DNA of 64,000 bases, taken from Brachyhypopomus gauderio (taxonomy: Eukaryota; Chordata; Actinopteri; Gymnotiformes; Hypopomidae). Position 1 is the first letter of the stretch, and every line of letters starts with the position of its first letter. A program made the position numbers and the translations under genes. The notes under the pieces were generated by a model. That model worked only from the letters and a program-made list of their open reading frames with translations, had not been told where the DNA came from and searched no databases. This document shows positions 1-14,366 of the stretch, piece by piece. Location: positions 14,120,420 to 14,184,419 of the forward strand of contig NC_135228.1 of NCBI RefSeq assembly GCF_052324685.1, written 5' to 3'.

Positions 1-2413
1 TATGGATGGAATGATGATGGAATGTTGAGGGTATTCTTGCAGTTTGACAGAAAGCCATGAAATCTGTTAGTACTGGAATCCATGGTGAAGTCAATTGCAT
101 GTAGGACATCTTGGCTTGTTAATGTAGTATGAACAGTACATTTTGTACTGTGAACTTAGATTTAGATGTATTTACAATGCTAATTGGTTACTGGATTCTT
201 GATAAATGGATAGATGTAAATTAGTGTTAAAGCATATGATGGCTATAGTAAGAGAAAAGGTTTTTTACACCAAACATGTTTTTCAACGATAATTTCAGAA
301 GTTAAAGGAGTACACTGAATGGGCACTTTATTACAGGCACTTTCACGATTGGAGTTTCCTATATGGAAATTAGACTTGAACCTGCAGAGTTCAGAATGTT
401 TTACAACCTTCCGGGGAGGAGGTAGAGCGGACTGCTGAGATCATGTCAGCATCTCCGTCTAATTTACAGCAACTGCGAGACACTATCCTGTCTACATGGG
501 CCAAGATTCCTGCAGAGCGATTTCACTACCTAGTGGTATCCATGCCATGACAAATTGCTGCGGTTCTGAAAGTCAACAGAGGTCCAACGCGCTACTAGAT
601 GGGTGTGTCTGATGAAGTGGATCGAGGGCATTTACTGTCAGCAGATTTATAGAAGATTGTGATCATGTTGATAAAGATTACCAAAGATCAGTTGGCCAGA
701 CCTGTGACCTGCATGCATGTCAATGAATGAACGGACATGAAGGACATGATGAAAATCCTCTTCCGGTGCTCTAATTCAGCCAGACATGTTGTTCGTTCAT
801 TATGAAGTAATCGTGTGTTGCTGTAAGTGAATATCGACAACAGAATGGCAGTGCCCTCAGTGTCTGGGATCATGCATTTCAGGAACAGCAGGCTATGCAT
901 TCTGTTGTCTAAAAGGCTTATTGTGTGCAGTTGCTTGGAAAGATGGGAAGGGATGCCCCCTATCTCATAAAGTGGAACCATAAGGAGGCATCGTGACCTC
1001 CTCCGTGAGGGCCGAGAGCTTGGATGCGATTCAGGAGCACGTTTGTAGGCTGCAGGCTGCAGGTACATCTCCACCGGAGCAGGAGGAGGAGGTCGCACGC
1101 ACCGAGAACTTCCGGCTGGAGCCCGGATGCTCTCCTGAGCGTGCCTCAGAGGTCACTCACATGCTGGCCTTAGCAGCAAGGCGGAAAATTTATCTGTGCT
1201 GTAGACTGTTTCCCTCTCAGGGTTCTGGGTTACAGGACAAGCTTGCTGGTGATACAGGTGTTGGGACACCATCACTGGTTTGAAGTTCCTTTAATAATAC
1301 TGTTATGCAGAGTAACAGACATGTTAGCAGACAATGTTAACAGACATGTTACTGATGCATAGTGTTTAACAGATGTGAACAACCCTAGGTATTGTATGGG
1401 AATCATAACATTATTACATTAAGAGCTTAAAATGAGGGGGTTGGAAGATTTTTAATTATAAGAATTTAATTATAGTTCACCAGTAGCCCAGCTACTTGCT
1501 GCTGATGTACATTAAACATTATTCACACCCATGTGATCAGCCCAAGGTGTGGATCCTCTGTTTCATCTGAAACACATGTGTATAGACAGTCCAGCCCTGA
1601 ACACATGTGTATAGACAGTCCAGCCCTCCTGTCTGCACTCCTGTCTGTCTGGCCCAGTGTGTGTTCACACAGTGAGTGGGGTGTGGATGCTCGTGTCTGT
1701 ACGCCGCTAGCCTGCCTGATGTCATTGTGGGCTCCTTCAGCTTGGGCTGGTCAGCCTGCTCCCACCCCTTTTATCTGCGCAGTGGACGCTCAGGAAGTTT
1801 CCCTCCAGTGGTATCAGCTAGCGTGGACCTGCCCTGAGGGAGAGAGGATGCAGCAGATTTCTCCCACGCAGGGGGAGGGGGGTGGTACTCATGACAGGCT
1901 CAGCTGCCATGATCAGGTTCGAGCTGGAAACATTTGTTTGGTTTGTCTTCCTAAGCCAAACCAAACGGATCCTTCAAGGCAATTAGGGGCCTGCCATTCT
2001 GAAGAACAGACAGCACGAGTGGTTTTGTTTCTTCAGACAAGCCCATAAAACCTCTGAAAAAAAATGTTTTATTCTTGAGAGAGAACGGGTCCGCGAAGCT
2101 TCATGGGGCAGAGCTGTTACATCATCATGGCTCAGGAAAATAATAAAAAAGCAAAAGGATGTATGTGTATGCTGCCTACAGCTGCAACAGACGTCATAAA
2201 AGAACCACGTTAAACAAGCTGAATGATAAAAACTGCATTTCCTTCCTGTACTTCTTACCTATCTGACATGCTGTTAAAGGCCCACAGCCAAACGTAAAAA
2301 ATTTAAGATTCTTTTTTTGAAATGATTGCCAGTGGTGGCTATTTCCTGCACTCCAGGCTAGTATAGATTCACCAGGTGGTAATGCATTTTTCTCAATCTG
2401 TTCCCTTTTGCAG
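1..2413 (+). other. Upstream col23a1 intron
   Basis: No collagen exon is visible before 2414. The stretch holds a Tc1 remnant (see 449-598) and a 28-bp direct duplication near 1573-1628. An open frame at 993-1283 looks polar and non-collagenous and has no recognisable relatives. I found no transmembrane or furin-site exon. Confidence 0.6.
449..598 (+). pseudogene. Tc1-type transposase C-terminal remnant
   Basis: Translation gives SPSNLQQLRDTILSTW, then IPAERFHYLVVSMP and AVLKVNRGPTRY. This is the pattern of the last 50 residues of Tc1-family transposases (W..IP, L..SMP, AV...GG.T.Y). One in-frame TGA follows SMP. No flanking inverted repeats were recognised, so it is an old fragment. Confidence 0.6.
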
Positions 2414-5400
2414 GACCTCCAGGAAGGCGGGGCAGAAAAGGCAATCCTGGTGAGTGTACAAGATCTCCCCCCACCATGAAAGCAATTAACACATATATCA
2501 ACGTGAGGGAAAGACTTGCAGACGCTTCGGCCCGAAGGTTAACAGAGAGAGGCTGTGAGGTGCCTCTCTCGTGACGTTTCCCATGATAACATTAATCTCC
2601 GAACGTTTAGATGAAAAACTGTACACATCTCTTCTGTTTGAAAGACACCTGCAAAAAGACTCAAGGAGGACTTGAATGATTTCAGCTGTTTTCCAACATT
2701 TTATCGCATAAGGTCTCAGTCTGGCTCTGTCTGAGATGTAAACCACTCTCGGTATTCTCTCATGTGTGGAAGTGTCTTTTTGTCATATGCTTCTTGTCAT
2801 GTTTCGTTTGCATGTCTTTGATGGAGTGCTGAACATATGGAAATGCCCTTGTCTGAAATGTGGTTGGGAGGAAAATCTCAGTTACTTTGCGGCCACGGTA
2901 TGATTTCTGTCATGTTCTATCATGTATCACTGCAAAGTTCTCCCTGTGTTTAAGCTAATACACAAGCATACTGTTTGCTTTAATGATGTCCATTTAACCT
3001 TCAGACGCAGAGGTTGCTTCCAAATTGCTAGTACTTTGGTAAATATTGCAATATCTATGATGTTCAAGATCATAGATTTTAAGCTGTTGAGAGGCAGAGA
3101 GTAGCAGCATATCATACAGTCACGGCTCAACGCTTCATGGTCATCTTTACCGTTTGCCTCTGGTAAATGTGTAGGAGTTTTACATGATCTCGCTTCTGCA
3201 CTGTCTAATGAGGTCAGATCAGTTCGTTCAGATGCCCTCTCAGCTCAACGTTGATTGAAATTGAAAGCATATCATCATCAGATATCATCAAAGGTGCATT
3301 GGTAAAGATTCCAAAAACATCACTCAGTAAGTGAACACAAGAACACTGGAAAGATTTTCTTTTCCATGTACCAATTTCTGCACATGAACACAAAGCTTCT
3401 AAGATCTAGCGAGTCCAACAGAGTCCAATCACAGTTTCTTAGCATTACCAAACTTCACTTTCAAGCAATGAGGTAGGTTGTTTATTAATAATACTTTATT
3501 TAACGAGTTTTAGCAATGGTCGGCTGTGTGGTAGCTATTATCTCGGCGGGGCCGCTTGCATGCAGAAGCCAGGTTAAATGGTAAGCATCAGGAGAGGATC
3601 TACCACACTGCTCTACCTCACCAAATCACTCAGTTATTCTACCTGGCAAACATTAATGATTTACCATTAAAGTTTTTTTTTGAGAGTGAAATAGTGTCTA
3701 ATGATGTTGCCTGTGTAGTCCAGGAATATGTTTAGGAATCTATTGCAGTGGAATCAAACTCCCATGTCTAGTGTGCATGAAAGTGTTAGCATTTAACCTT
3801 GATATGTGTTGACCACAATGAAGCTTAGCTTCTTAATGACCTGTTAGCTGTGTTAATGTGCCTAGAGGAACATTACTAAATCTGTGTCCAAATTTTGGAA
3901 AAGCACTTTCAGTGTTTACACATTATGTGCCTGGCCATGCATGGTACTTACCAGATTCCACCCTGTTTTCTTAGCCAATCAGGTGGGGGATGGGGGTGGA
4001 GTTAATGTGTATTGAGGAGTGTTTCAAAGTGACTGACAGGAGGTCGATATAAACAGAAAACAAAATTCCACACTAGGGTGCAGTCACTGAGACACCTAAA
4101 ACATGTGCCCGTGCCATCGCAAAATATATATTTTTATTTTGTGCTGCATATTTCAGTTTATTTGAAATTAGTAACAAAAGGGGGGAATCAATAAATGCAC
4201 CTTTAACAACTTTTAAACTATAACTGTGTATTGGGATCCTATTTTCATGCCTACATCATGCCTGTGCTCATCAGATCAAGATTTGCTCCATCACAGCTGC
4301 TCTACCTGGGTTCCAAATGTTTCATCTCGTTGGTGGTCGTTTCATATCACTTACAAGCAGTGATGTCAGTAACGCGTTACTTAGTAACGCGTTACTCTAA
4401 TCTTACCACTTTTTTCGGTAACGAGTAATATAACGCGCTACTATTTCCAGTCCAGTAATCAGATTAAAGTTACTTATCCAAATAACTGTGCGTTACTATT
4501 TATATTTTCCCTAGTAAAATATATAGTTTTGCTTTCTTCTTGGCTCAGTTCTACTTTTGCGTCTGACCGTAGCGCTCGACTCCGCACGCTGCGCGCGACC
4601 CTGTGAGAGCGCGAGCACGTTTTACATGTCATTCTTTGCTGTGTCCTCCCGTAACGATATGTGGTAGTATAAAGAAACACACCTCAAAAACAGATGATGA
4701 ATTTTAATGTTGCTTTGTGTTCCACGTTTGAAAAGTGCTGGAATTTTGACTAACGTCGCCTACTTTAAAATGCTTGAAATTGTAATGGTATTTCGTTTTA
4801 CAAGCTGTCTGACTGAACTGGGGTGGGTTTCCCGAAACGTTCGTAGCTTCATACGAGGTTACGAAGTACTTGGCGCTACGAACGTTTCGGGAAACCCACC
4901 CCAGTTCGCTTGTATTACGTTTACAAATAAATTTACAAATAATACCGCGCAGCTACACAAACGTAATGTCAGGAGATACTGTAGCGACTCCTACTCCTCA
5001 CGGCGAGTCTTGCTCTTTAAGTGACACTGGGGGGCGGAGCCTGCGCGCGCCAGGGTTGCGTTATCAATAAAGTTTCCCTCCTCGGGATTTTTGGATTAAG
5101 CAGTTTCTGCCTCGGTTACCGAACCTGCTTCAATACATTGTTACTGTTAAAAATGCACTTCCAATAAAGTGAGTATTGGAAAAATTTATTTTGCTGCTGA
5201 ATGTAACTACTAAAGTAACTTGTAATCTAACGTAGTTACTTTTAAAATCAAGTAATATGTAACGTAACTAAGTTACTTTTAAAAGGAGTAATCAGTAATC
5301 AGTAATCGGATTACTTTCTCAAGGTAACTTAGCCATCACTGCTTACAAGTAAATGGTGGTAATACTAAATCACAGCTGTTAGAGCTACCTGCTGATTGGC

Positions 5401-5796
5401 CAGAGTGTGCTGCTCATTCCTGAACTGTTGGCTTCCAACTCACCCAACTCACCACTTTCACACTCAACATCTGAACACAGGCTGAAATGCGGGAAATGTC
5501 ACACCATCTGCAGCATTTCATAACGTACAGGCCACATCATACATGCATTAGTACATGTGTTAGAAAAGAGAAACGCCCAGTGGAGTCAGTCATCATCACA
5601 GACACACAGCGGAGGAGAAGAGGCACAAGAATTGGGCCTTTGTTCTCTGTGTGATGACTTTGGCCCATGGTGAAGATGGGACAGCCAACAGGCTCCAAAA
5701 CACACACACTGCTCTCCATTAAAACCTCTCCCTCAGCGACTCAGGGTCAGGGTGACCTGGACTGACACAGCGGGATACTGCTTGTCTTTCACTCTG

Positions 5797-5864
<68 letters not shown>

Positions 5865-8800
5865 CCCAATTACTCCCTCTCTCACTTTACCATGACAGTG
5901 ATAAGTCAGGTTTCCCTCATGCCTGTCTACAGCACACACCCCTCCCATAGAAGAGCTCCTTATCAGCGGGGGTCATTTGTAGGAGGTTCTGTTTGTTTAT
6001 GTTGTTCTGTGATCCTGTCCAGGGCAGTCAATGGCTCTCATGGCTCTGGCTGTACCACTAGCCCCGTTCACCACCACCCCCCCTCCCCCCCATCACACGT
6101 CTGTTGCAGTCAGAGCACCTCCAATGGCGGGCTGACATATTACATTTGCTGTAATAGACAAGAGTGAAGGAAACTGTAATAGGAAGTAATGACCTACATG
6201 TCTAACCAAAGACCTACGTCTTTTTTTCAGTAATGGAAACCTAAAAATCACACTCAGCTGCTATATCAGTTGATGCATGATCATTGGAAAATGGCTTTGC
6301 AGCACAAGTTGCTCACCTTTATATCACACCTGATATTAATAGAGTTGTGGAGAACATCATGCCGTCTCTCCTTCAGCCCAACAGACTGATCTTTTGCCCA
6401 CCAGGATTGTTTCCGCACAGCTTGAGTGTTTTACATTTTCTTGGGTGACTGTGTTCAGTTTGACAGATGCTTGAGAGGTGAAGGAATGTTTCTCTAAATG
6501 TTCCTGGAGTCTCAGGGCCCTCAGCCCTTCTCACAGCACATATCTGCTCCCACGGGCCGGCTGAGATATCGGAGCCTAGCAGCCTAGCTGGAGTTTAGTT
6601 TAGGACAGTTTCATTCTTCTAAAGAATCTGTAGGAACACGGAATTCCTGTCAAGATCTCTGTACTTCAACCTCAGTGCACTGAACTGTTGCGTGTGATGC
6701 TCGTACCATCATTTGTCATTGCTGGGTGTGTGTGCTAGATGTGTCTGCTATCCTGCTATCGGTCAAGATGCAGAGAGCAGATGCAGCTAAGATTGCAATG
6801 CCAGTAATAACTCAGCAGTGGAGTATATACGGCAGACCGGCGACACACGGCTGCAGACTCAGTCAAGTGGGTTCTGGGGGCGGGTTCGGGGGGCGGCTTC
6901 TGGGGGCGGCTTCCGAGGACAGGTTCATCAATAGTTGACGTTGGATTGTGTTTGCTTTTGTGTTTGTGTTTCAGGAACTCCAGTAAGTACTCGTGCTCTC
7001 TGTGGGAGGGTAATGCAGAACAAATGTGCATGAGTGTAGCCATGGGCGGCTGAGGCATGACCCGGCCCCGATCCACATCGCAGTGCTCAGTGGTACACGC
7101 ACTCGCTTGACTATGGCCGAGGTAAGATAAGGAGGCCTGGCCTCTCCAGTACGGCTTCACAAAACTGACTTGGTTTCTCCCAGTGCTGCACATTGCCAGC
7201 TAAGAGATCAAACTACCTTTCAAACAGTAGATGCATACATGGACCGCCACTTTGATAGTCTCTACCAATCACCAGTAGGGTTTCCTAAAGGACTGCAGCT
7301 GATTATACATTATGAGGGCGGTGAAGCATTCTGGAGCAGTGACCCTGGTGTGGCAGATGCACTGTAGTGTATTGTGCTCATATAAGCTTATCAGGCACAG
7401 TTGGTTTGAGACTTCAGCACTGAGCTGAGGGCGGTCCGTCCCAAGAACGTCCAGCCAAGAGCAGCTCGGTGGTCAGAAACTGACCAACGGTGAAGAGTAT
7501 GACAACTTACACAGGTGTGCGTGGCACCATATGCACAGCGCCTTATCACACAGTACATCGACAAGGTGTTCCTCATAAATAAATACCACTGATAAAGATG
7601 GTGGTATGTTGTACTTGAGATCTTCTTTGGCTTGTTTTTGTTCACCCCCTATAAGTCCAGGCATTGCTTATTCATGCAACTGGGTAGCAGTGTTGTAAGA
7701 ATGAACCTCAGATTTAAACGCTGCACTTTCTGTTTTAGTTCAGTTTTTATAAAAAAAAAAAAAAACAATGCATTGTGTACTTAACACTAATCCAGATGTG
7801 TTTTATTTTCATTATACCTAACAGGGCACTCCGGGACGGGACGGCTACCCGGTAAATATCCCTCTAATTCCATGCTTTTAACATGTTTCCAGCCAGCTCA
7901 GTGCGTTTGATACTAATCATGCCTTAGTGGTCATTCAGCTTAAGGTATCATAGAGCGCCACCTGCTGGACATCACTGGGATTTTGACTGTATTTTAATGC
8001 CTTAAAGATTCTGACAGGGTATTTTGCAACTAACTACCGTTCAAAAGTTTGGGGTCACCTAGACAATTTTGTGTTTTCCCTGAAATCTCGTACTTTTATT
8101 TATCAAATGAGTTGCAAAATGAAATATAGTCCAGACATTGACAAGGTAGAAATAATGTTTTTTTTTATTTGAAATAATTTTCTACTTTAAACTTTGCTTT
8201 CGTCAAAAAATGCTCCCTTAGCAGCAATTACAGCATTGCAGACCTTTGGCATTCTATCTGTTAATTTGCTGAGGTAATCTGGAGAAATTTCACCCCATGT
8301 TTCCAGAAGCCGCTCCCACAAGTTTGATTGGGTTGATGGGGACTTTTTTCGTACCATACGGTCAAGATGCTCCCACAACAGCTCAATGGGGTTGAGATCT
8401 GGTGACTGCGCTGGCCACTCCATTACCGATAAAACACCAGCTGCCTGCTTCTTCTCTAAATAGTTTGTGCATAATTTGGAGGTGTGCTTTGGGTCATTGT
8501 CCTGTTGCAGGATGAAACTGGCTCCAATCAAGCGCTGTCCACAGGGTATGGCATGGTGTTGCAAAATGGAGTGATAGCCTTCCTTATTCAAAATCCCTTT
8601 TACCTTGTACAAATCTCCCACTTTACCAGCACCAAAGCAACCCCAGACCATCACATTACCTCCACCATGTTTGACAGATGGTGTCAGGCACTCATCCAGC
8701 ATCTTTTCAGTTGTTCTCCGTCTCACAAATGTCCGTCTGTGTGATCCAAACACCTCAAACTTTGATTCGTCTGTCCATAACACTTTTTTCCAATCTTCCT

Positions 8801-11800
8801 CTGTCCAATGTCTGTGTTATTTTGCCCATATTAATCTTTTTCTTTTATTAGCCAGTCTCAGATATGACTTTTTCTTTGCCACTCTGCCCTGAAGGCCAGC
8901 ATCCCAGAGTCGCCTCTTCACTGTAGATGTTGACACTGGCGTTTTGCGGGTACTATTTAATGAAGCTGCCAGTTGAGGACCTGTGAGGCGTCGATTTCTC
9001 AAACTGGAGACTCTAATGTACTTGTCTTCTTGCTCAGTTGTGCAGCGGGGCCTTCCACTTCTCCTTCTACTCTGGTTAGAGCCTGTCTGTGCTCTCCTCT
9101 GAAGGGAGTAGTACACACCATTGTAGGAAATCTTCAGTTTCTTGGCCATGTCTTGCATTGAATAGCCTTCATTTCTCAGAACAAGAATAGACTGTCGAGT
9201 TTCAATTGAAATGTGTCTTTTTCTGGCCATTTTGTGAGTTTAATCGAACCAACAATTGTAATGCTCCAGATTCTCAAGTAGCTTAAAGGAAGGTCAGTTT
9301 TATAGCTTCTCTAATCAGCCAAACTGTTTTCAGCTGTGCTAACCTACTTGCAAAAGGATTTTCAAGGGTTTTCTAAATATCCAATAGTCTCCTTACACAG
9401 TTAGCAAACACAATGTACCATTAGAACACTGGAGTGATGGTTGTTGGAAATGGGTCTCCATACATCTATGTAGATATTGCATTAAAAACCAGACGTTTAC
9501 AGCTAGAATAGTAATTTACCACATTAATAATGTATAGAGTGTATTTTTGATGCATTTAATGTTAGCTAAATTGAAAAAAAACAGCTTTTCTTTCAAAAAT
9601 AAGAACATTTCTAAGTGACCCCAACCTTTTGAACGCTAGTGTAATTTATTAGTTAACTGCATATTAAGAAGATGATAAGACAGTGTGGTATTTTGATGTT
9701 ATACTTCTATGTGCTGGCTTGCTGTCATCTACTGAGCAGGTTCTGTTTCTTTCCTTGTAAATACACGATAGGATCATTTGCCCAAACGTTGTGGTTTTGC
9801 GGATTCTAGTCCTCATGATACTGTCCCGTTCATGAGTGTGTGCTGACTTGGTGACTAAGGTTGGGAGAAAAAAACCCACAAACAATAGTAGCTTGTAGCT
9901 AATAGCCATTACCGAAAACAAGGATCAGATCCATGCTTGGAAAAACATCACTAGATCCACCCTTGGCAGTCACTGAATAGAATTTGGCCCGTCTAAGACC
10001 AAAGATCTCATGTCCTGGACTGAGCTGCTGGTCGGGCACATCGGCTGGGGCTCCGCATATGCGTCTGGCTGCAAGCTTGAGCGGCTCCTGTACTGTAGTA
10101 ACACCCACATGGAGACCCACAGCTGTGTAAAGTCTGTCCAAGCATAACAGCAGTGTGGGTCCGGGGTGCAGCACACTGGGCCTGCCTGCACATGCAGCAC
10201 TGCTGGATGTCTCACGCTCCTCTCTGATTGGGTATCCACTGAGCCTGGACCCACACATCTGTGTCCCGCCCTCTTTCTCTCCTCGCTGTCTTCCCCTCTC
10301 CCCTTCACTTTCTATCACTTATCAGACAAATATAGTATACTCTAATACTCTTTAGAGTATTCCTAGCACTAAATACACCCTGTGTGCAGTTATACTTGCA
10401 GGCCCCTCTGCTCAATTAAACAGCAGCTTACTGTAGCTAACTTGCTGTTGATTTCTTTGTTAATTTGGTGACTTGTAACTGAGGTGACTGCTACGACCCA
10501 CTGAGGGGAGTTTCAGCACCGCCTGTGGAGTGGACAGCAGCATCTCTGCACTCCGTTATGAGCATGACCGAGTCTCAAATGATGGATGTGGCTGAGGGCA
10601 TGTCTTGTTCACACTGGCTTCGTATCGGTTTGCAGGGTTCGCCGTTGACTTAGTCCCCACGTTTGGCTCCTTGACTCCTCCCTGATTCTTCGTCTTCATC
10701 TTCGGCCTCGTTCCTTTTCTCTCTCCTACTTGATCGTTGAGTCTTTCATCTGACTCTACATAAACCGCTACTCCTCGCTCTCTCGCTGTCGTTTTAAATC
10801 ACGGGTGACACTGACATCGCTGTATATATGGCCGTATATCTTTTTCAAAGAACCTCCTCGCCGCGTTACGTTCAGAGGAAAGACGCTGCAGCATCTTGCC
10901 AATATTGTCAAATGGGATTTTTGAACAGCAGCTTCAAATCTAAATTTCAGTTCACGTTCCACAGCCATGTGTTGCTGCTCGTAGCTGAGAGATGACCTTA
11001 AAACACGACGCATTTGATCTTCTGAACACATCTGATCTCTCTCTTTATCTCCGTCTCCTTCACTCTCTTTCTCTGTCTCACTCTCTCTCAGGGTCCTCTG
11101 GGTATGGATGGTAAGCCTGTAAGTACTCCCATCTGTGACACGGCTTTAACCTACACCACCATATAACAGCGGAGAAGAGTAAGGGCCAGACATTCGATAG
11201 TCTTGGGGTGGTTTTTCCCCTTCCGCTGACCGATCCATCTCACTTTAGCCGTACATCGGTTCCTCGGGGTCTAGCCAGACAGGATTATCTCATCAGAGCA
11301 AAGATTCAGATTTCTGTTCTTGTACGAACACCGATGCTAAGGCAGGTCACACTGAGGGATTAGATACGGACCCATTCATAAATCCGATGTGTTCACATGG
11401 CCCTCGTGGTCCGAAAGGCAGCCGGGTTCATGCTCGCATCCTTAGCAAGACCGCCTCGGCCGCTTCACATCACACATGCTGAATATCTCAAACCTCCCAG
11501 CTCCCCCTCTGGGACCTCTCCTGTGTTACGACGTTTGATCCACAGCCACCTCCCCTCCCAGTGGCCAGGAGTCATTACTCCCCAGTCTCCTCCCATGTGC
11601 AGCACGAGCCTAATCTCAAAAGAACACATTCAGAATTTGAAGCAATACGGTAAACATTTCACTTCAAATAAGTCTCAGAATGGATGACCGCTCCATAACT
11701 ACAGGTGAGCGGGCCAGAGGCAAGATTTAATGCAGTCGTGAAGCATGGATCTGGAGTGAGTGAGGGAGGTGTAGTGAGGTTAGGAATGTTCCAGAGCATT

Positions 11801-14307
11801 CAAACTCACAAATCCATCTCCACAAATAGGAAGGGACAATTCACCACAACTGCTGGCCACTGTGAGATAAGAACCTTCTATCTGCTAATTCACATCTGTC
11901 TCTTCTTCTGCCAGGGAATGCCAGGGCCAAAAGGAGATAAGGTACGCACAGAGCACTTCAGACCACATTCCACCATGAGATTTGCACGGTGGCCTGTGTG
12001 CGGCGGCAGCCTGCAGACGTGCCAGTGCTCACCCAGGCCGCGGTGGCTCTGGCCTGGGGGGGCCATGTGACGCCTGGGGTGGCCGTGTGACGCCTGGGTG
12101 GAGGCCGTGTGAGGCTGCATCCCGCTCGGGGCCCCGTGCGGTCGCACGTAGGAGGCTGCTAATTGTTTTTCTCTTCCCTCTCCGCAGGGCGACCAGGGAG
12201 ACGTGGGACCCAGGGTGAGTCAGATGAGAAACGATGATCGCTGAACTGACACCCTGAAGGCATATGGGCCAGCCTCCAATCCAACACCCCCACCCTAAGA
12301 TCCGGTCCTCTTACAAAGACGGCACGTATGGCAGCTCAGACACCGAACTGTCAGTTCAAGATTTAAAGAGGGCACTTCCTCTCCTGCTCCTGTGATCCAC
12401 TGATACCTCCCTTATGCAGCCTAGCCTTACCACACTATAGATACAGTGATGGGCCTTGACTGAAGCTTCACCTCTTCCACCTTCCACACAATCAGTACAA
12501 AACAAACATGGAACAAACAAGGGAGGAGTGCTTCAGCAGGGCTTCATCTGTACTGCAGGTGGATAGGTAGACTATGACCTCTGCTTTTGGGTCACGGGAA
12601 GCTGCTCAATCTCTCACAGTGTAGGCCTTATATGCTCCCTATCTAGGGTACGTGCTGTCTTATGCTGTACCGCTGCAGGTCAAGTTCTCTCTTCACATTC
12701 TCTGTTTAGATTCTGTTTGGTTGCCATTAGAGACATTTCATCCTGGTCGTTGCAGTGTAAACTGTTAGAGCACCAGAAGCCGTCATCATTATGAGAAAGT
12801 AAACTGCTCCTGGGAAAATGTTACCTTTCCTTATGGATCTAATGCCATCCATCCCGACCACAGATCTAAACAGAGACCTCATGGCCTAATGTACTCCACT
12901 GGTAGGTAATCATATCCAGAAGTCCACAGCATCTGAAGCGCTAATGTAGCCACGCTGTCTGTAAGAACCTCACTGATTTGCTTGTTGGAAAGTGGGTCAG
13001 TGAGAATAATATTCAAACAATGGGCAAAAATCGCTGCCTTCAAACGTGAAACGAAAAAACATCCGTTACTCGTGTGCGTTTTAACAGTGTCCCCTGTCCA
13101 CGTCTCTCACACCATCATCCGGTCTGTCTCTCTCTCTCTCCCCCTCCCCCTATATCTCCTCCTGTCATATCATGTCTCCCCCATGTCTCCCCATGTCTCC
13201 CCCCTCCCAGGGCCTCCCAGCCTATGCTGCCTCTGCAGGCCTGCTCAGTAATCAGATTCTCGCAGTCAAGGTTTGTCCCTCTCTGCCCACCTTCCCTCTC
13301 CACCTGTCACCTTCTCCTCAGTCATCTTAAGACTCGAAGGTGCTGATGGTGACTGCATTTCTTTTCTTACTGCCCTTCATTCACCTTTTCCTTTTATTTC
13401 GCACATCGAAGTGGAGTGGAGGAGACACTAAAGTCATTATCCACCCCTCTTTTTTTCCTTCTGTAGAAAACCACTCATAGTTGTCGCAGTGTCTTTCTAA
13501 CCCTTCCGCTGCACGCTTTTGCTGCGCATCTCGATGTCCTCTGCTGACCCCTGCTGGCAGATGGCCGTCCAACGCTTTGAGCACGGCTTCTTCTCTGTTG
13601 CAGGTGGCCACCACACTTTCCACAGGTGCTTCCTAAAGGTAGAACCGAAGCCCCACACACGGCTCGGTATCGTCTCACCTCCTCTCGCCTCTCTTCATCG
13701 CTCTTTTTCTCTTCATTTCTCTTTCTTGCTTCCTTACTTTATCTCACTCTTACAAATAGCCCCCCTGGCAAGTTGGGCTGCTAACATGCCTGTCTGCTTT
13801 GAATTAAAGAGAAAAAGCAAGAGACACATAGTGAAAGTTAGAGAGAGAGAGAGAACACATTATAGCATAGACAAATGGTTTGCTTTTGGAAATTAAGAGA
13901 AGGAGACCACAGCTAATAAGTTAACCACAATAGTGGTTTTTATCTTGGTATTGTAATAGGCTAAAATGGGGGCAGAAATCCACAGATGTAGATGAGTGTG
14001 AAGTTTGGCAGCAGCCTTTATCACTCCATGGGGCTTTAGCTTTGGATGCCTAGCAGCGTTGCCCCCTCCGAACTGCCCTTATAAATCCAGCCAATTCCGT
14101 GGGTCTGGCCACTGCTGCCAAACCTCACTGCTTCATCATATTGAGATAGTCACAGGAACCAAATAAATACATTGTGAATAAATGTGAAACATGAGTCCTT
14201 TGTGGCTGAGGAGAAACGTGTGTTTGAAGGGTATGAAAGTAAAACAAGCAGACTATAGGAAAAACTGGAGATGCTTTTGATAAGTGCAATTTTACCTTCT
14301 ATCCATA

Positions 14308-14366
<59 letters not shown>

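Larger units (their letters stand above)
2450..6974 (+). other. Large col23a1 intron
   Basis: Holds a hAT element (4358-5341) and a (TC)n tract (about 5800-5862). The stretches 2450-4349 and 5870-6970 show nothing recognisable beyond ordinary AT-rich intronic sequence. Confidence 0.55.

Noticed and set aside
993-1283. 96-codon open frame as a possible N-terminal collagen exon
   Set aside because: No transmembrane segment, furin site or similarity to the NC1 region that I can recognise.
5733-5948. Arg-Glu repeat protein on the minus strand
   Set aside because: Translation of the (TC)n microsatellite; the same artefact occurs at 14292-14567.
9899-10318. Overlapping minus-strand open frames of 112-139 codons
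   Set aside because: No domain, no splice context and no start signal; overlapping frames in a GC-richer intron patch.
13211-13270. Possible 60-nt col23a1 exon ([10 protein letters not shown]...) with AG and GT borders
   Set aside because: Phase-compatible, but not Gly-X-Y. The recalled human protein passes directly from the GPR exon (12188-12214) to GDQGQ (14369), so no exon is needed here.
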